Of a stretch of 64,000 nt of DNA, positions 17,796 through 25,758 are shown piece by piece. The translations under genes were made by a program, and so were the position numbers. Location: assembly GCF_003116095.1 (NCBI RefSeq), contig NZ_LGRA01000018.1, positions 177,439 to 241,438 on the forward strand, read 5' to 3'. The notes under the pieces were generated by a model. It was not told the origin of the DNA, did no database searches, and was given only the letters and a program-made list of their open reading frames with translations. Source of the stretch: Azospirillum sp. TSO35-2 (lineage in GTDB: Bacteria; Pseudomonadota; Alphaproteobacteria; Azospirillales; Azospirillaceae). Every line of letters begins with the position of its first letter. The stretch's first letter is position 1.

Positions 17796-18554
17796 TCAGC
17801 GCGCCAGCCAGCCGCCGTCGACCGGCAGGATGGTGCCGTGGACGTAGTCGGACGCCTCCGACGCCAGGAACACCGCCGGACCGCCGAGGTCGCCGGGCTC
17901 GCTCCAGCGGCCGGCGGGGATGCGGCCGAGGATCTCGGCGCTGCGCTGGGCGTCGGCGCGCAGCTGCGCCGTGTTGTTGGTGGCGACGTAGCCCGGCGCC
18001 AGCGCGTTGACGTTGATGCCCTTGGCCGCCCACTCGCAGGCCAGCAGCTTGGTGATGCCGGCGACGCCGCTCTTCGACGCGGTGTAGGACGGCACGCGGA
18101 TGCCGCCCTGGAAGGACAGCATCGACGCGATGTTGATGATCTTGCCCTTGCGCCCGTTGTCGATGGCGTAGCGGCCGAAGGCCTGGCAGAGGAAGAACAG
18201 CGTCTTGATGTTGATGTTCATCACCAGGTCCCAGTCGGCCTCGGTGAAGTCGACCGCGTCGGCCCGGCGGATCAGCCCGGCGTTGTTGACCAGGATGTCG
18301 ACCTTGCCGAAGGTGCCGACCGTCTCCTCCACCAGCCCGGCGACCGGGGCGATGCTGGTGAGGTCGGCCTTCATGGCGTGGAACTTGCGGCCGGCGGCCT
18401 CGACCAGACCCTTGGTTTCATCCAACGGGACGATGTCGACCGCCGCGATGTCGGCGCCGGCGCGGGCGAGCGCCACGGCGATGCCCTGGCCGATGCCGGT
18501 GTTGGCGCCGGTGACCAGCGCCACCTTGCCGGAGAGGTCGAAAGGATTGCTCAT
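17796..18554 (-). CDS. kduD: 2-dehydro-3-deoxy-D-gluconate 5-dehydrogenase
   Basis: 252 residues, a classical short-chain dehydrogenase. Cofactor motif TGANTGIGQG (residues 15-24), NNAG near 90, catalytic Tyr157 and Lys161 in SYTASKSGV. The sequence tracks KduD (FDLSGKVALVTGANTGIGQG, SMLSFQGGIRVPSYTASKSG). It reduces 2,5-diketo-3-deoxygluconate (DKII) to 2-keto-3-deoxygluconate with NAD(P)H in the cytoplasm. It lies between kduI (15 bases upstream) and the kdgF-like gene, so the pathway order matches the operon order. Confidence 0.92.
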   Translation of the reverse strand: MSNPFDLSGKVALVTGANTGIGQGIAVALARAGADIAAVDIVPLDETKGLVEAAGRKFHAMKADLTSIAPVAGLVEETVGTFGKVDILVNNAGLIRRADAVDFTEADWDLVMNINIKTLFFLCQAFGRYAIDNGRKGKIINIASMLSFQGGIRVPSYTASKSGVAGITKLLACEWAAKGINVNALAPGYVATNNTAQLRADAQRSAEILGRIPAGRWSEPGDLGGPAVFLASEASDYVHGTILPVDGGWLAR

Positions 18555-18569
18555 GATCGTGGTCTCCGC

Positions 18570-19406
18570 TCAGCGAATGGTCGAGATGGGAACGGCGTCC
18601 ATGTCGTCGAAGGTCTGGTTGTCGCCGCCCATCGCCCAGATGAAGGTGTAGTTGTGGGTGCCGACGCCGCAATGGATCGACCAGGACGGCGAGATCACCG
18701 CCTGCTCGTTCGCCATCGCGATGTGGCGGGTCTCGGTCGGCTGGCCCATGAAGTGGAAGACGCGGGCGTCTTCGGGGACGTCGAAGTAGAAATAGACCTC
18801 GCAGCGGCGCTCATGCGTGTGGCAGGGCATGCTGTTCCACATGTTGCCCGGCTTCAGCATGGTCATGCCCATGACGAGCTGCGCGGTGCGGCAGACGTCG
18901 GGGTGGATCATCTGGTAGATGACCCGCTCGTTCGAGGTGTCCTGGCTGCCGAGCGGGCGTTGCTTGGCCTGCGCCGCCGAGATCTTCATCGTCTCGAACC
19001 GGGCGTGGGCCGGGGTGCTGGCGAGGTAGAACTTGGCCGGGCGGCTGCGGTCCAGGCTTTCGAACCGGACATCGACGCTGCCCTGGGCGACGTAGAGCGC
19101 GTCGCGCGGGTCGAGGTCGAACACGGCGCCGTCCACCGTGACGCGGCCGGGGCCGCCGACGTTGTAGACGCCAAGCTCCCGCCGCTCCAGGAAGGTGGCG
19201 GTGCCGATCTCCTTGGCCGAATCGAGCGTGATCGGGCCGGCCACCGGCATGGCGCCGCCGACGATGAAGCGGTCGACGTGGCTGTAGGTCAGCACCGTCT
19301 CGTCCGCCTCGAACAGCGTTTCGACCAGGAAATGATCGCGCAGCTTCTGCGTGTCGTAGCCGCGCACATCGTCGGGATGGTTGGCGTATCGGACGTTGAT
19401 CTTCAT
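18570..19406 (-). CDS. kduI: 5-dehydro-4-deoxy-D-glucuronate isomerase
   Basis: 278 residues, the family length. The zinc ligands fall exactly where they do in Escherichia coli KduI: His196 and His198 in PCHTHERRCEVYFYFDV, Glu203 and His245 in SWSIHCGVG. It isomerises 5-keto-4-deoxyuronate to DKII in pectin breakdown. A GC-rich imperfect hairpin at about 19421-19456 precedes the gene and may separate it from the FAH-family gene upstream. Confidence 0.95.
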   Translation of the reverse strand: MKINVRYANHPDDVRGYDTQKLRDHFLVETLFEADETVLTYSHVDRFIVGGAMPVAGPITLDSAKEIGTATFLERRELGVYNVGGPGRVTVDGAVFDLDPRDALYVAQGSVDVRFESLDRSRPAKFYLASTPAHARFETMKISAAQAKQRPLGSQDTSNERVIYQMIHPDVCRTAQLVMGMTMLKPGNMWNSMPCHTHERRCEVYFYFDVPEDARVFHFMGQPTETRHIAMANEQAVISPSWSIHCGVGTHNYTFIWAMGGDNQTFDDMDAVPISTIR

Positions 19407-19497
19407 CGGAGAACCCTCGTTTCGGTGGGCGGCGCCCCATCGGTGGGGCCGCCGGCAATGGATTTCGTCTAGGATGCGGCGCAGGCCGGGCCTGCGG

Positions 19498-20262
19498 TCA
19501 CTGCACGGTCAACTCGATGCTGCCGATGTCGGCGAAGCGGGCGACGCTGCGGCTGCCGGGTTCGATGAAGATCGTGCCGGTGCAGGAGCCGGTGGTCACC
19601 GTGTCGCCGGCATGCAGGCCGCCGAACGGCCGCGCGCCGACGTTGGCCAGCCACACCAGCAGGCGGACCGGATCGACCGCGCTGTTGCCGCCGAGCACGT
19701 CGACGACCAGCTTGCCGTCGATCGCCAGCATCAGCGGCTGCCCCACCGGGTCGACCCCGCGCCAGTTGCCGACCGCCGGGCCGACGATCAGCGCGCCGTG
19801 GTTGGCCTGATCGGCCATGTGGCTGAGCGGGTCGAGCGAGCCGTACTTGGCAAAGCGGGTGTCGCAGATCTCGAAGCCCGGATGAACGGAGGCCACGGCG
19901 TCCAGCACCTCCCTGCGGCTCCAGGGCTCTTCCCGGGGCGGCAGGTCACGGGCGAAGCGGTAGACGATCTCGGCCTCGATGCCGATCACGTTGAACATGG
20001 AGGCCGGCAGCCGCTCGGTGCCGAAGAACAGCGTGGCGGCGTTGATCGGGGCGCAGGACGGTTCGGCGTCCGGGCCGGAGGCGCCGACCTTCCAGGCGAC
20101 GACGGGGCCCAGGCGGCGCGCCACCTCGTTCTGGATCGCGTAGGCCTCGTCCTTGTCGGCGGGGCGCGCGCCCTCGGGAAGGGCTTGGAGCGGCTGGCGG
20201 GTCTGCCGGCTGGCGAGCAGGGCCTCGACGGCCTGGGACAGGGCTTCGGAACGGTCGGTCAT
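19498..20262 (-). CDS. FAH-family / 2-keto-4-pentenoate hydratase-like enzyme
   Basis: 254 residues of the fumarylacetoacetate hydrolase superfamily, hydratase branch: acidic metal-ligand motif IGIEAEIVYRFARDLP, then HPGFEICDTRF, LGGNSAVDPVRLLVWLAN and GDTVTTGSCTGTIFIEPG. Relatives hydrate 2-keto-4-pentenoate in aromatic degradation or handle 2-keto-3-deoxy sugar acids. Its place between kdgT and kduI suggests action on a keto-deoxy acid, but the substrate is not shown by the sequence. The ATG at 20262 gives MTDRSEALSQA; the frame is open 30 bases further. Confidence 0.8.
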   Translation of the reverse strand: MTDRSEALSQAVEALLASRQTRQPLQALPEGARPADKDEAYAIQNEVARRLGPVVAWKVGASGPDAEPSCAPINAATLFFGTERLPASMFNVIGIEAEIVYRFARDLPPREEPWSRREVLDAVASVHPGFEICDTRFAKYGSLDPLSHMADQANHGALIVGPAVGNWRGVDPVGQPLMLAIDGKLVVDVLGGNSAVDPVRLLVWLANVGARPFGGLHAGDTVTTGSCTGTIFIEPGSRSVARFADIGSIELTVQ

Positions 20263-20309
20263 CGGGCTGGTCCTCTCGGGGTGCCGTTTCACTCGTCAGG
20301 CGTGCCGTG

Positions 20310-21323
20310 TCACTCGGCGGCGGCGGTTTCGAACGCGGCGGCCTTGGCGGCCTCGGCCTTCTGGTAGCGCTCCGACAGGACGCCGAAGTTGCGGGCCCAC
20401 CAGGCGGTCAGCGGCGGGGTCAGCAGGGCGGTGACGACGACGCAGGTGGCGACCAGGGCGGTGGCGGCGGGGGCGCTGGGGGCGAAGGACGGCTCGATCG
20501 AGGCGATGATCGGCGGGACGGTGACCGCCGCGCCGGCGGTGGAGGCGGCGCCGATGCCGGCGGTGCCGTTGCCCTTGGCCAGGAAGATGTCGGCCAGCAC
20601 CAGCGTCGTGCCGGTGACGGCGATCACCGCCAGGCTCAACGCGATGCCGAGCAGGCCGGTGTTCAGGATGGTGGTGAAGTTCAGGTTGTTGCCGAGCGCG
20701 AAGGCGAAGAACGGCACCATGACGGTGACGCCCTGGGTGAAGAAGGCGCGCAGGTCCTTGTCCAGGTTGCCCAGCGCGAAGCCGATGACGAAGGGCAGCA
20801 GGGCGCCGACCATGGTCTGCCACGGGAAGACCGCCAGACCGGCGATGCCCAGCGTGACCATCGTCATGAAGGGTCCCGACTCCAGGCACATCAGGCAGAA
20901 GGCGCCGGCCTCCTCCTTGGTGCCGTACTGCTGCATCAGCGCCATGTACATGCCGCCGTTGGTGTCGTTCATCGCGGCGATGATCGCCAGCACCGACAGG
21001 CCGCTGAGGAAGCCCGAGCTGATGCCCTCGGTCGGGATGAACCAGGAGGCGAGGATGCCGGCCAGCGCCGCGGTCAGGATCTTGACCGAGACCAGGACGC
21101 CGCTCTTGCGCAGGACGATCGGGGTGGCCTTCAGGCTGATGCTGGCGCCGATGCAGAAGAACCACACCGACAGGATCGGCAGGGTGCCGGTGATCAGCCC
21201 GTTGGTGAAGGACCCGAAGAACTTGCCCGTGCCCGGCGCGAAGGTGTTCAGGCAGGCGCCGAGAAACAGGGGAACGATCATCATCCCGCCGGGAATGCGG
21301 TCGATCCGGGACTTGATGTTCAT
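20310..21323 (-). CDS. kdgT: 2-keto-3-deoxygluconate permease
   Basis: 337 residues, about ten membrane segments, matching the KdgT family: [20 protein letters not shown] at the start, [18 protein letters not shown] near residue 30 and [12 protein letters not shown] near 110. It is a proton-coupled importer of 2-keto-3-deoxygluconate in the inner membrane. First gene of the kdgT, hydratase, kduI, kduD, kdgF-like series. The C-terminal tail ([20 protein letters not shown]) is Ala/Glu-rich. The ATG at 21323 was chosen because it begins the conserved family N-terminus. Confidence 0.93.
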   Translation of the reverse strand: MNIKSRIDRIPGGMMIVPLFLGACLNTFAPGTGKFFGSFTNGLITGTLPILSVWFFCIGASISLKATPIVLRKSGVLVSVKILTAALAGILASWFIPTEGISSGFLSGLSVLAIIAAMNDTNGGMYMALMQQYGTKEEAGAFCLMCLESGPFMTMVTLGIAGLAVFPWQTMVGALLPFVIGFALGNLDKDLRAFFTQGVTVMVPFFAFALGNNLNFTTILNTGLLGIALSLAVIAVTGTTLVLADIFLAKGNGTAGIGAASTAGAAVTVPPIIASIEPSFAPSAPAATALVATCVVVTALLTPPLTAWWARNFGVLSERYQKAEAAKAAAFETAAAE

Positions 21324-21896
21324 GGCTGGTACTCCTTGAGCGAGCGATCGGCGACCGGACGGCGCGCGGCCCGGGCATGGATCAGGGCCATCGATCGGGG
21401 CGTGGTTTGCCCGGCAGGGGGTGTGTGGCGGGAGGATGCCTGCGTCCTGCCGCATCGCTTGCGGTGACGGCGGCCGTCGCCACCGGTATCGCCGTGTCCA
21501 CAACCGCGTTGGTCGATCTGCAGGGCCATGTGGCCGCTCCCCAGCGCTCTTGGGCCATCCGCCCCAGGCGGATCGGGTCCGTTCCAGACGGCCGGCCCGT
21601 GGCGCGACGCGTCCTGCATAACTGCAATACTAGTATATCAACTGTCAACACAAGCGCGAAGTGGGGGGCCGCGCCGATTCCGGACAGAATGCCGCAGACC
21701 TCCCCTGCGACATTACGCGTGCCCGCGCCGCCGGCATTCGGTCGATCTCTCCCGCACCGCCGCGTATGCTTGCCCGGTGGAAACCACGGTGCGGGAAACC
21801 GGGCGGGGTCCGACGCCCCGCCCGGTCCCTTCTCCCGGCACCGGATTTCCGCATGCGGGTCTGGACGACCGTCCGGGCAAAAGGGACGAGCACGCC
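21324..21896. other. Divergent intergenic region between kdgT and the antiporter gene
   Basis: About 570 bases without a convincing gene. It includes a short A/T-rich patch near 21618-21656 with a perfect palindrome (listed separately) that could be an operator for the kdgT operon. The rest is GC-rich and shows nothing I can assign. Confidence 0.4.
21626..21635. promoter_or_regulatory. Candidate operator palindrome upstream of kdgT
   Basis: ATACTAGTAT is a perfect 10-bp palindrome in the only A/T-rich patch of a GC-rich intergenic region, about 300 bases before kdgT. Short palindromes of this kind are typical GntR-family operators and GntR proteins often control uronate genes. No regulator gene is adjacent, so the assignment is tentative. 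Confidence 0.35.
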
Positions 21897-23513
21897 ATGA
21901 ACAAGATCTCCGCTGCCCTGACCGCCGGGCTGCTTGTGCTGCCGGCAACCCCGACCCTGGCGGAGGCCGGTCACGTCGAGTATGCGACCAGCGGCGGCGC
22001 CCAGGTCGCCGTCGGGGTGCTGCTGGTCGCGCTGTTCGCCATCCTCATCGTCGAGGCCTTCCACAAGACGCTGGCGGCCGGCGCCGTCGTCGCCGTCATG
22101 CTGCTGCTGTCGGCGGCGACGCCGTTGCGCATCATGGATTTCGATACCGCGGTGCGGTCGGTCGACTGGAACGTCATCTTCCTGCTGGGCAGCATGATGG
22201 CGATCGTCTCGGTCCTGATCGAAAGCCGGGTGTTCGACTGGCTGAACGCCCGCATGGTGGCCTGGACCCGCGGCCGGCCGAAGCGGCTGGCGAACACCGT
22301 CATCGCCGCCACGGCCGTGCTGTCGGCCTTCGCCGACAACGTCACCACCGTGCTGTTCATGGCGCCGGTCGTCGCCAAGGCGGCGCGCAGCCTGCGGCTG
22401 TCGGTGTGGGCGCTGGCGATGCCGATGGTCATGGCGGCCAACATCGGCGGCACCGCGACGCTGATCGGCGATCCGCCCAACGTCATCGTCGGCGTGGCCG
22501 CCGGGCTGTCCTTCATGGACTTCATCTGTTTCCTGACCGTGCCGGTGATCGTCATGATCGTCGCGCTCTGCGCCTTCAGCGCCTTCTGGTACCGCGAGGA
22601 TCTGGCGGGCGCCCATACCGTCGTCGCCGATGAGATCGACGCGGTGGAGTTGCAGGACGTCAAGGTCCTGTCCTGGACGCTGGGCGTCGTCGGGCTGACC
22701 TTCCTGGGCTTCTTCACCCACAGCCTGACCCATCTGCCGGTCGGCGTCATCGCCTTCGCCGGGGCGGTGCTGACCATGACCGGGCGCCACGTCATCCTGC
22801 GCGCCGCGATCGGCGCCAAGAAGGCGGAGCATGTCTTCACCCATGGGTTCGAGCATGGGATCGAATGGCTGACGCTGGGCTTCTTCATCTTCCTGTTCAT
22901 GGCCATCAGCTCCGCCGAGCACACCGGCCTGATCGCGACCGCCGCGGCGGCGCTGCAGGATCTGGTGCAGGCGGTCTCCGCCGGTTTCGGCCTGGGGCTC
23001 CAGGCCAAGCTGCTGACCGCGGCGCTGCTGATCCTGGTCTTCAGCGCCGTGGTGTCGGCGGTGGTCGACAACATCCCCTACACCATCGCCGCCGTCGCCA
23101 TCGTGCGCGTGCTGGTCGGCTCCTTCTCCGCCGAGTTCGCCGCGGCCGGGTTGGACGGGGCCGACCTCCAGCTCACCACCAACGTGCTGTGGTGGGCGCT
23201 GGCGCTCGGCGCCTGCCTGGGCGGCAACGGCACCCTGATCGGCGCCAGCGCCAACGTCACCACCGTCGGGCTGCTGGAAAAGGACGGCCACCACATGCCG
23301 TTCGTCGCGTTCCTGCATTTCGGCCTGCCGGTGACCGCCCTGACCATCGGCATCGCCGCGCTGTACCTCACCAGCTGTGTCTATGGCGGCGCGATCCGGA
23401 CCAATCTGGTCGGCGCGATGGTGCTGGCGGCGCTGGGGCTGGTCGCCGTTCTGCGCGCCACCACCCGGCGCCTGCCCGAACCGCAGGAGGACAGGGAGCC
23501 GTTGCAGTCCTGA
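21897..23513 (+). CDS. ArsB/NhaD-family ion transporter
   Basis: 538 residues. A cleavable-looking N-terminal hydrophobic segment (MNKISAALTAGLLVLPATPTLAEA) precedes about 11 membrane segments. Conserved family motifs are present twice: SAFADNVTTVLFMAPVV with NIGGTATLIGDPPNVIVG, and SAVVDNIPYTIAAVAI with GGNGTLIGASANV. This pattern fits NhaD-type Na+/H+ antiporters and the wider ArsB/ion-transporter superfamily. No arsenic genes are adjacent, so cation/proton exchange is the more likely activity. The ATG at 21897 is the first start giving the signal-like N-terminus. Confidence 0.85.
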   Translation: MNKISAALTAGLLVLPATPTLAEAGHVEYATSGGAQVAVGVLLVALFAILIVEAFHKTLAAGAVVAVMLLLSAATPLRIMDFDTAVRSVDWNVIFLLGSMMAIVSVLIESRVFDWLNARMVAWTRGRPKRLANTVIAATAVLSAFADNVTTVLFMAPVVAKAARSLRLSVWALAMPMVMAANIGGTATLIGDPPNVIVGVAAGLSFMDFICFLTVPVIVMIVALCAFSAFWYREDLAGAHTVVADEIDAVELQDVKVLSWTLGVVGLTFLGFFTHSLTHLPVGVIAFAGAVLTMTGRHVILRAAIGAKKAEHVFTHGFEHGIEWLTLGFFIFLFMAISSAEHTGLIATAAAALQDLVQAVSAGFGLGLQAKLLTAALLILVFSAVVSAVVDNIPYTIAAVAIVRVLVGSFSAEFAAAGLDGADLQLTTNVLWWALALGACLGGNGTLIGASANVTTVGLLEKDGHHMPFVAFLHFGLPVTALTIGIAALYLTSCVYGGAIRTNLVGAMVLAALGLVAVLRATTRRLPEPQEDREPLQS

Positions 23514-23538
23514 CCGCGCGCGGCCTGCCCCGGGCGGA

Positions 23539-23706
23539 TCAAGCCGGATTCATCGGAGCGGCCGGGTCGGCGGGCGGATCCTCGGGGCCGGCGGGCGCCG
23601 TGGGCACCGGGTCCTCGCGATCCTCCTCGGGCGGACGGCCGAGGCAGGACCCGTCGGGGCGGGCGAACGGTGACCAGGGTGGGGTCGCGGGGCGGCGTGA
23701 CGGCAT
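23539..23706 (-). CDS. Small Pro-rich protein of unknown function
   Basis: 55 residues beginning MPSRRPATPPWSPFARPDG, very rich in Pro, Asp and Glu (RPPEEDREDP, GPEDPPADPAAP). The ATG has an excellent ribosome site (AGGAAAGGA, about six bases before it), the main reason for listing the gene. No motif is recognised. It may be an intrinsically disordered peptide, or not translated at all, since GC-rich DNA yields Pro-rich frames by chance. Confidence 0.4.
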   Translation of the reverse strand: MPSRRPATPPWSPFARPDGSCLGRPPEEDREDPVPTAPAGPEDPPADPAAPMNPA

Positions 23707-23727
23707 GGCGCATCCTTTCCTGCAGGT

Positions 23728-23828
23728 TTAGAGTCCATCAGGCGCTCATTGAAGCGCCTGATGGACTCTAAGCTTTTGGTTTTCCGTGTGATTCACGCTT
23801 CAAGCGATTCCGCTTGAACCGATCACAC
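23728..23828. repeat. Two stacked inverted repeats (intergenic palindromic element)
   Basis: First a perfect 19-bp inverted repeat (arms 23728-23746 and 23753-23771, loop CATTGA), then a nested palindrome: outer arms GTGTGAT (23786-23792) and ATCACAC (23822-23828), inner arms TTCAAGCG (23799-23806) and CGCTTGAA (23811-23818). Such compound elements are typical of dispersed intergenic repeats in alphaproteobacteria. The first stem is followed by a short T-run (GCTTTT), so it could also terminate transcription from the antiporter gene. Confidence 0.7.
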
Positions 23829-24167
23829 TCTAGAACACCGACCGTGCGCCATCGTCGCGCATTCCGCCGGGCCAGGGAATTACCGGGATCTTAGCCGGAG
23901 CCATCGTCGCCTTCCACCCGCGTCGGATTGGCCGGGTTCACCTCGCCGCCGATCTTGCGGGCGGCGGCGGCAGGCGCGGGGCGCCGGCCGGCGTCCAGGC
24001 TCCGGGCGGAGTGCCGGCGGCACGGCCGAACAGTCGGTGCGTTGAACTGAGGCGCTTCGTCGCATTTGATCCATTGCAAACCGCCGTCGCCGCGCTGGGC
24101 ATAAGGTGGCCGGTGCACGAAGCCCCCGCAGCTCTTCCTGCGGGCGGCCAAACACTGGAGACATCGC
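23829..24167. other. Intergenic region before the HD hydrolase gene
   Basis: About 340 bases. Short open frames occur on both strands but show no ribosome site or conserved motif. It should contain the promoter of the HD gene at 24168; I could not identify it. Confidence 0.4.
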
Positions 24168-24710
24168 ATGACCGATGCGAGCATTGTGACGTCCGCCCTG
24201 CGGTATGCGGCGGAGATCTATGACGGCATCTATCGCCCGGGTTCGTCGCGCGCGCCCTTCGTGACGCACCTCAGCGAAACGGCGGAGCTGGTGGCCAGGG
24301 CCGGAGGCACGCCGGACGAGGTCGCGGCCGCTTGGCTGCACGACGTCGTCGAGGACGGGCACGCGTCCCTCGCCACGATCCGGGAACAGTTCGGCAGCGC
24401 CATCGCCGCCCTGGTCGAGGCGGTGACCGACCCCGCCGACGTCGGCTCGCTGCCGATCAAGGAGCGCAAGACCGCCCAGGCCGCACGGCTCGCCACCGCC
24501 AGCGACGGCGCCAAGCGCATCAAGATGGGTGAGCAGATCTCCATCCTGCGCGCGCTGGCGGTCGAGCGTCCGGCCTCCTGGTCGGTGGAACGCTGCACCG
24601 ACTACGTCGCCGGCACCCGGCAGGTCGCCGCGATCTGCGGGGACGTCAGCGCGTTCCTGAACGACCAGTTCGCCACCGCCCACACGGCGGCGGAAAAGGC
24701 GATGCCGTAA
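24168..24710 (+). CDS. HD-domain hydrolase of the SpoT/Mesh1 type
   Basis: 180 residues forming one HD domain: His in PFVTHLSETAELVA, then AAAWLHDVVEDGHASLATI, the HDxxED motif of RelA/SpoT hydrolase domains, and later ITDPADVG- and ERKTAQAARL-like segments (here VTDPADVGSLPIKERKTAQA). There is no synthetase or ACT domain, so it resembles small alarmone hydrolases. Degradation of (p)ppGpp is the likely activity but other nucleotides are possible. It stands alone; a GGAGAC ribosome site lies upstream of the ATG. Confidence 0.8.
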   Translation: MTDASIVTSALRYAAEIYDGIYRPGSSRAPFVTHLSETAELVARAGGTPDEVAAAWLHDVVEDGHASLATIREQFGSAIAALVEAVTDPADVGSLPIKERKTAQAARLATASDGAKRIKMGEQISILRALAVERPASWSVERCTDYVAGTRQVAAICGDVSAFLNDQFATAHTAAEKAMP

Positions 24711-24767
24711 GCGGGGACGGCGCGCAGCCCGGCGGCGGGGGACGCCGCCGTCAGGCGCTGCGGGGCC

Positions 24768-25463
24768 TCACCACTTGCTTTTCAGGCGCGCGTGCCCGTC
24801 GCTCGACCAGATGACGGCGATGGCCTCGGCGGCCAGGGCGGCGTCGGCCTTTTCGTCCTGCTTCCACTCGCCGCACAGCATCATGACCGACGCGATGGCG
24901 CACAGGCAGCCGCCGCGGGCGCCGTCGATCATGCTGACGCAGATCTTCTCCTTCGGCCGGTTCTTCTGGAAGCTCTTGCGGATCGAGTTCAGGCGGTCGA
25001 CGATGATGGTCAGCCCGCCGGTGAAGATGCCGAGCGCCATGATCGCGGTGTTCGCTTCCTTGCGGTCGATGACGTAGGTCAGGTTGGTGACGCAGTGGCC
25101 GCAGGTGCAGGTGTAGGCGTTGTCGCCCTTGCCGCCGGCGCTGCTGCGCAGGTCGTGCAGGGCGAAGATGCCGTTGGCCTTCAGGCCGATGGCCAGCGCG
25201 CCCAGCCAGGGCCCCAGCGCCGCCCCCAGCGGGAACAGGGCGATGGAGCCGATGCCGACGCTGACCGCCACCGTCGGCGCACCGGACAGCATGGTCACCC
25301 CGGTCTGAAGGCCGGTCTGCGCCGAGGCGATCAGCAGCATCTTGGAATATTTGGCGAGCTTCGCCTTCGTCTCGCTGAACGGTTCGAGCTTCGACAGGGG
25401 CGGCGCGTTGTCGCGGAAGATCCGCGCAAGCTCTTGCAGCTTTGCAGGCGGTGGCAGCGGCAT
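24768..25463 (-). CDS. Membrane protein of unknown function with Cys-rich centre
   Basis: 231 residues (MPLPPPAKLQELARIFRDN). A soluble helical N-terminus is followed by a hydrophobic hairpin at about residues 42-95 (LLIASAQTGLQTGVTMLSGAP and further), then a cytosolic-type stretch with CTCGHC near residue 120, a further hydrophobic segment (AIMALGIFTGGLTIIVD) and GGCLCAIASVMMLCGEW near 195. The CxCxxC arrangement could bind metal. I do not recognise the family. A start at 25490 is possible. Divergent from cas3. Confidence 0.55.
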   Translation of the reverse strand: MPLPPPAKLQELARIFRDNAPPLSKLEPFSETKAKLAKYSKMLLIASAQTGLQTGVTMLSGAPTVAVSVGIGSIALFPLGAALGPWLGALAIGLKANGIFALHDLRSSAGGKGDNAYTCTCGHCVTNLTYVIDRKEANTAIMALGIFTGGLTIIVDRLNSIRKSFQKNRPKEKICVSMIDGARGGCLCAIASVMMLCGEWKQDEKADAALAAEAIAVIWSSDGHARLKSKW

Positions 25464-25758
25464 GGTGTGAACTCCGGCGGCCCTAGCCATCCATCATGCC
25501 GCCAATCCCTTGCGCCAGCAAGCCCGGACCAGCCCGTTGGACGAGCCCCGGCGCCGGGTTCAATCGCAACGTCCCAGGCGGCCGCCCGGAGGCCCGGGAT
25601 GCGCAACCCACGCCGAGGATCATGATCGGCGTTGCAATCTGAAGATTGCAAAAACTAAGATCAAATCCAACAAACCGCGCTCCGATGCGCAGCTTCGCGT
25701 CTGAAAGTGCGCCTCCGTCGGGCTGAGTGCGTGTTTTGGCTGTGCGGGAGCCGTCGCC
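25464..25758. other. Divergent region upstream of the cas operon
   Basis: Contains an A/T-rich patch at about 25635-25680 (GATTGCAAAAACTAAGATC) around 90-120 bases before cas3, the likely position of the cas promoter. No operator could be identified. Confidence 0.4.

Noticed and set aside
23891-24184. A 97-codon minus-strand frame before the HD gene
   Set aside because: It overlaps the start of the HD gene, has no ribosome site and no coherent composition.
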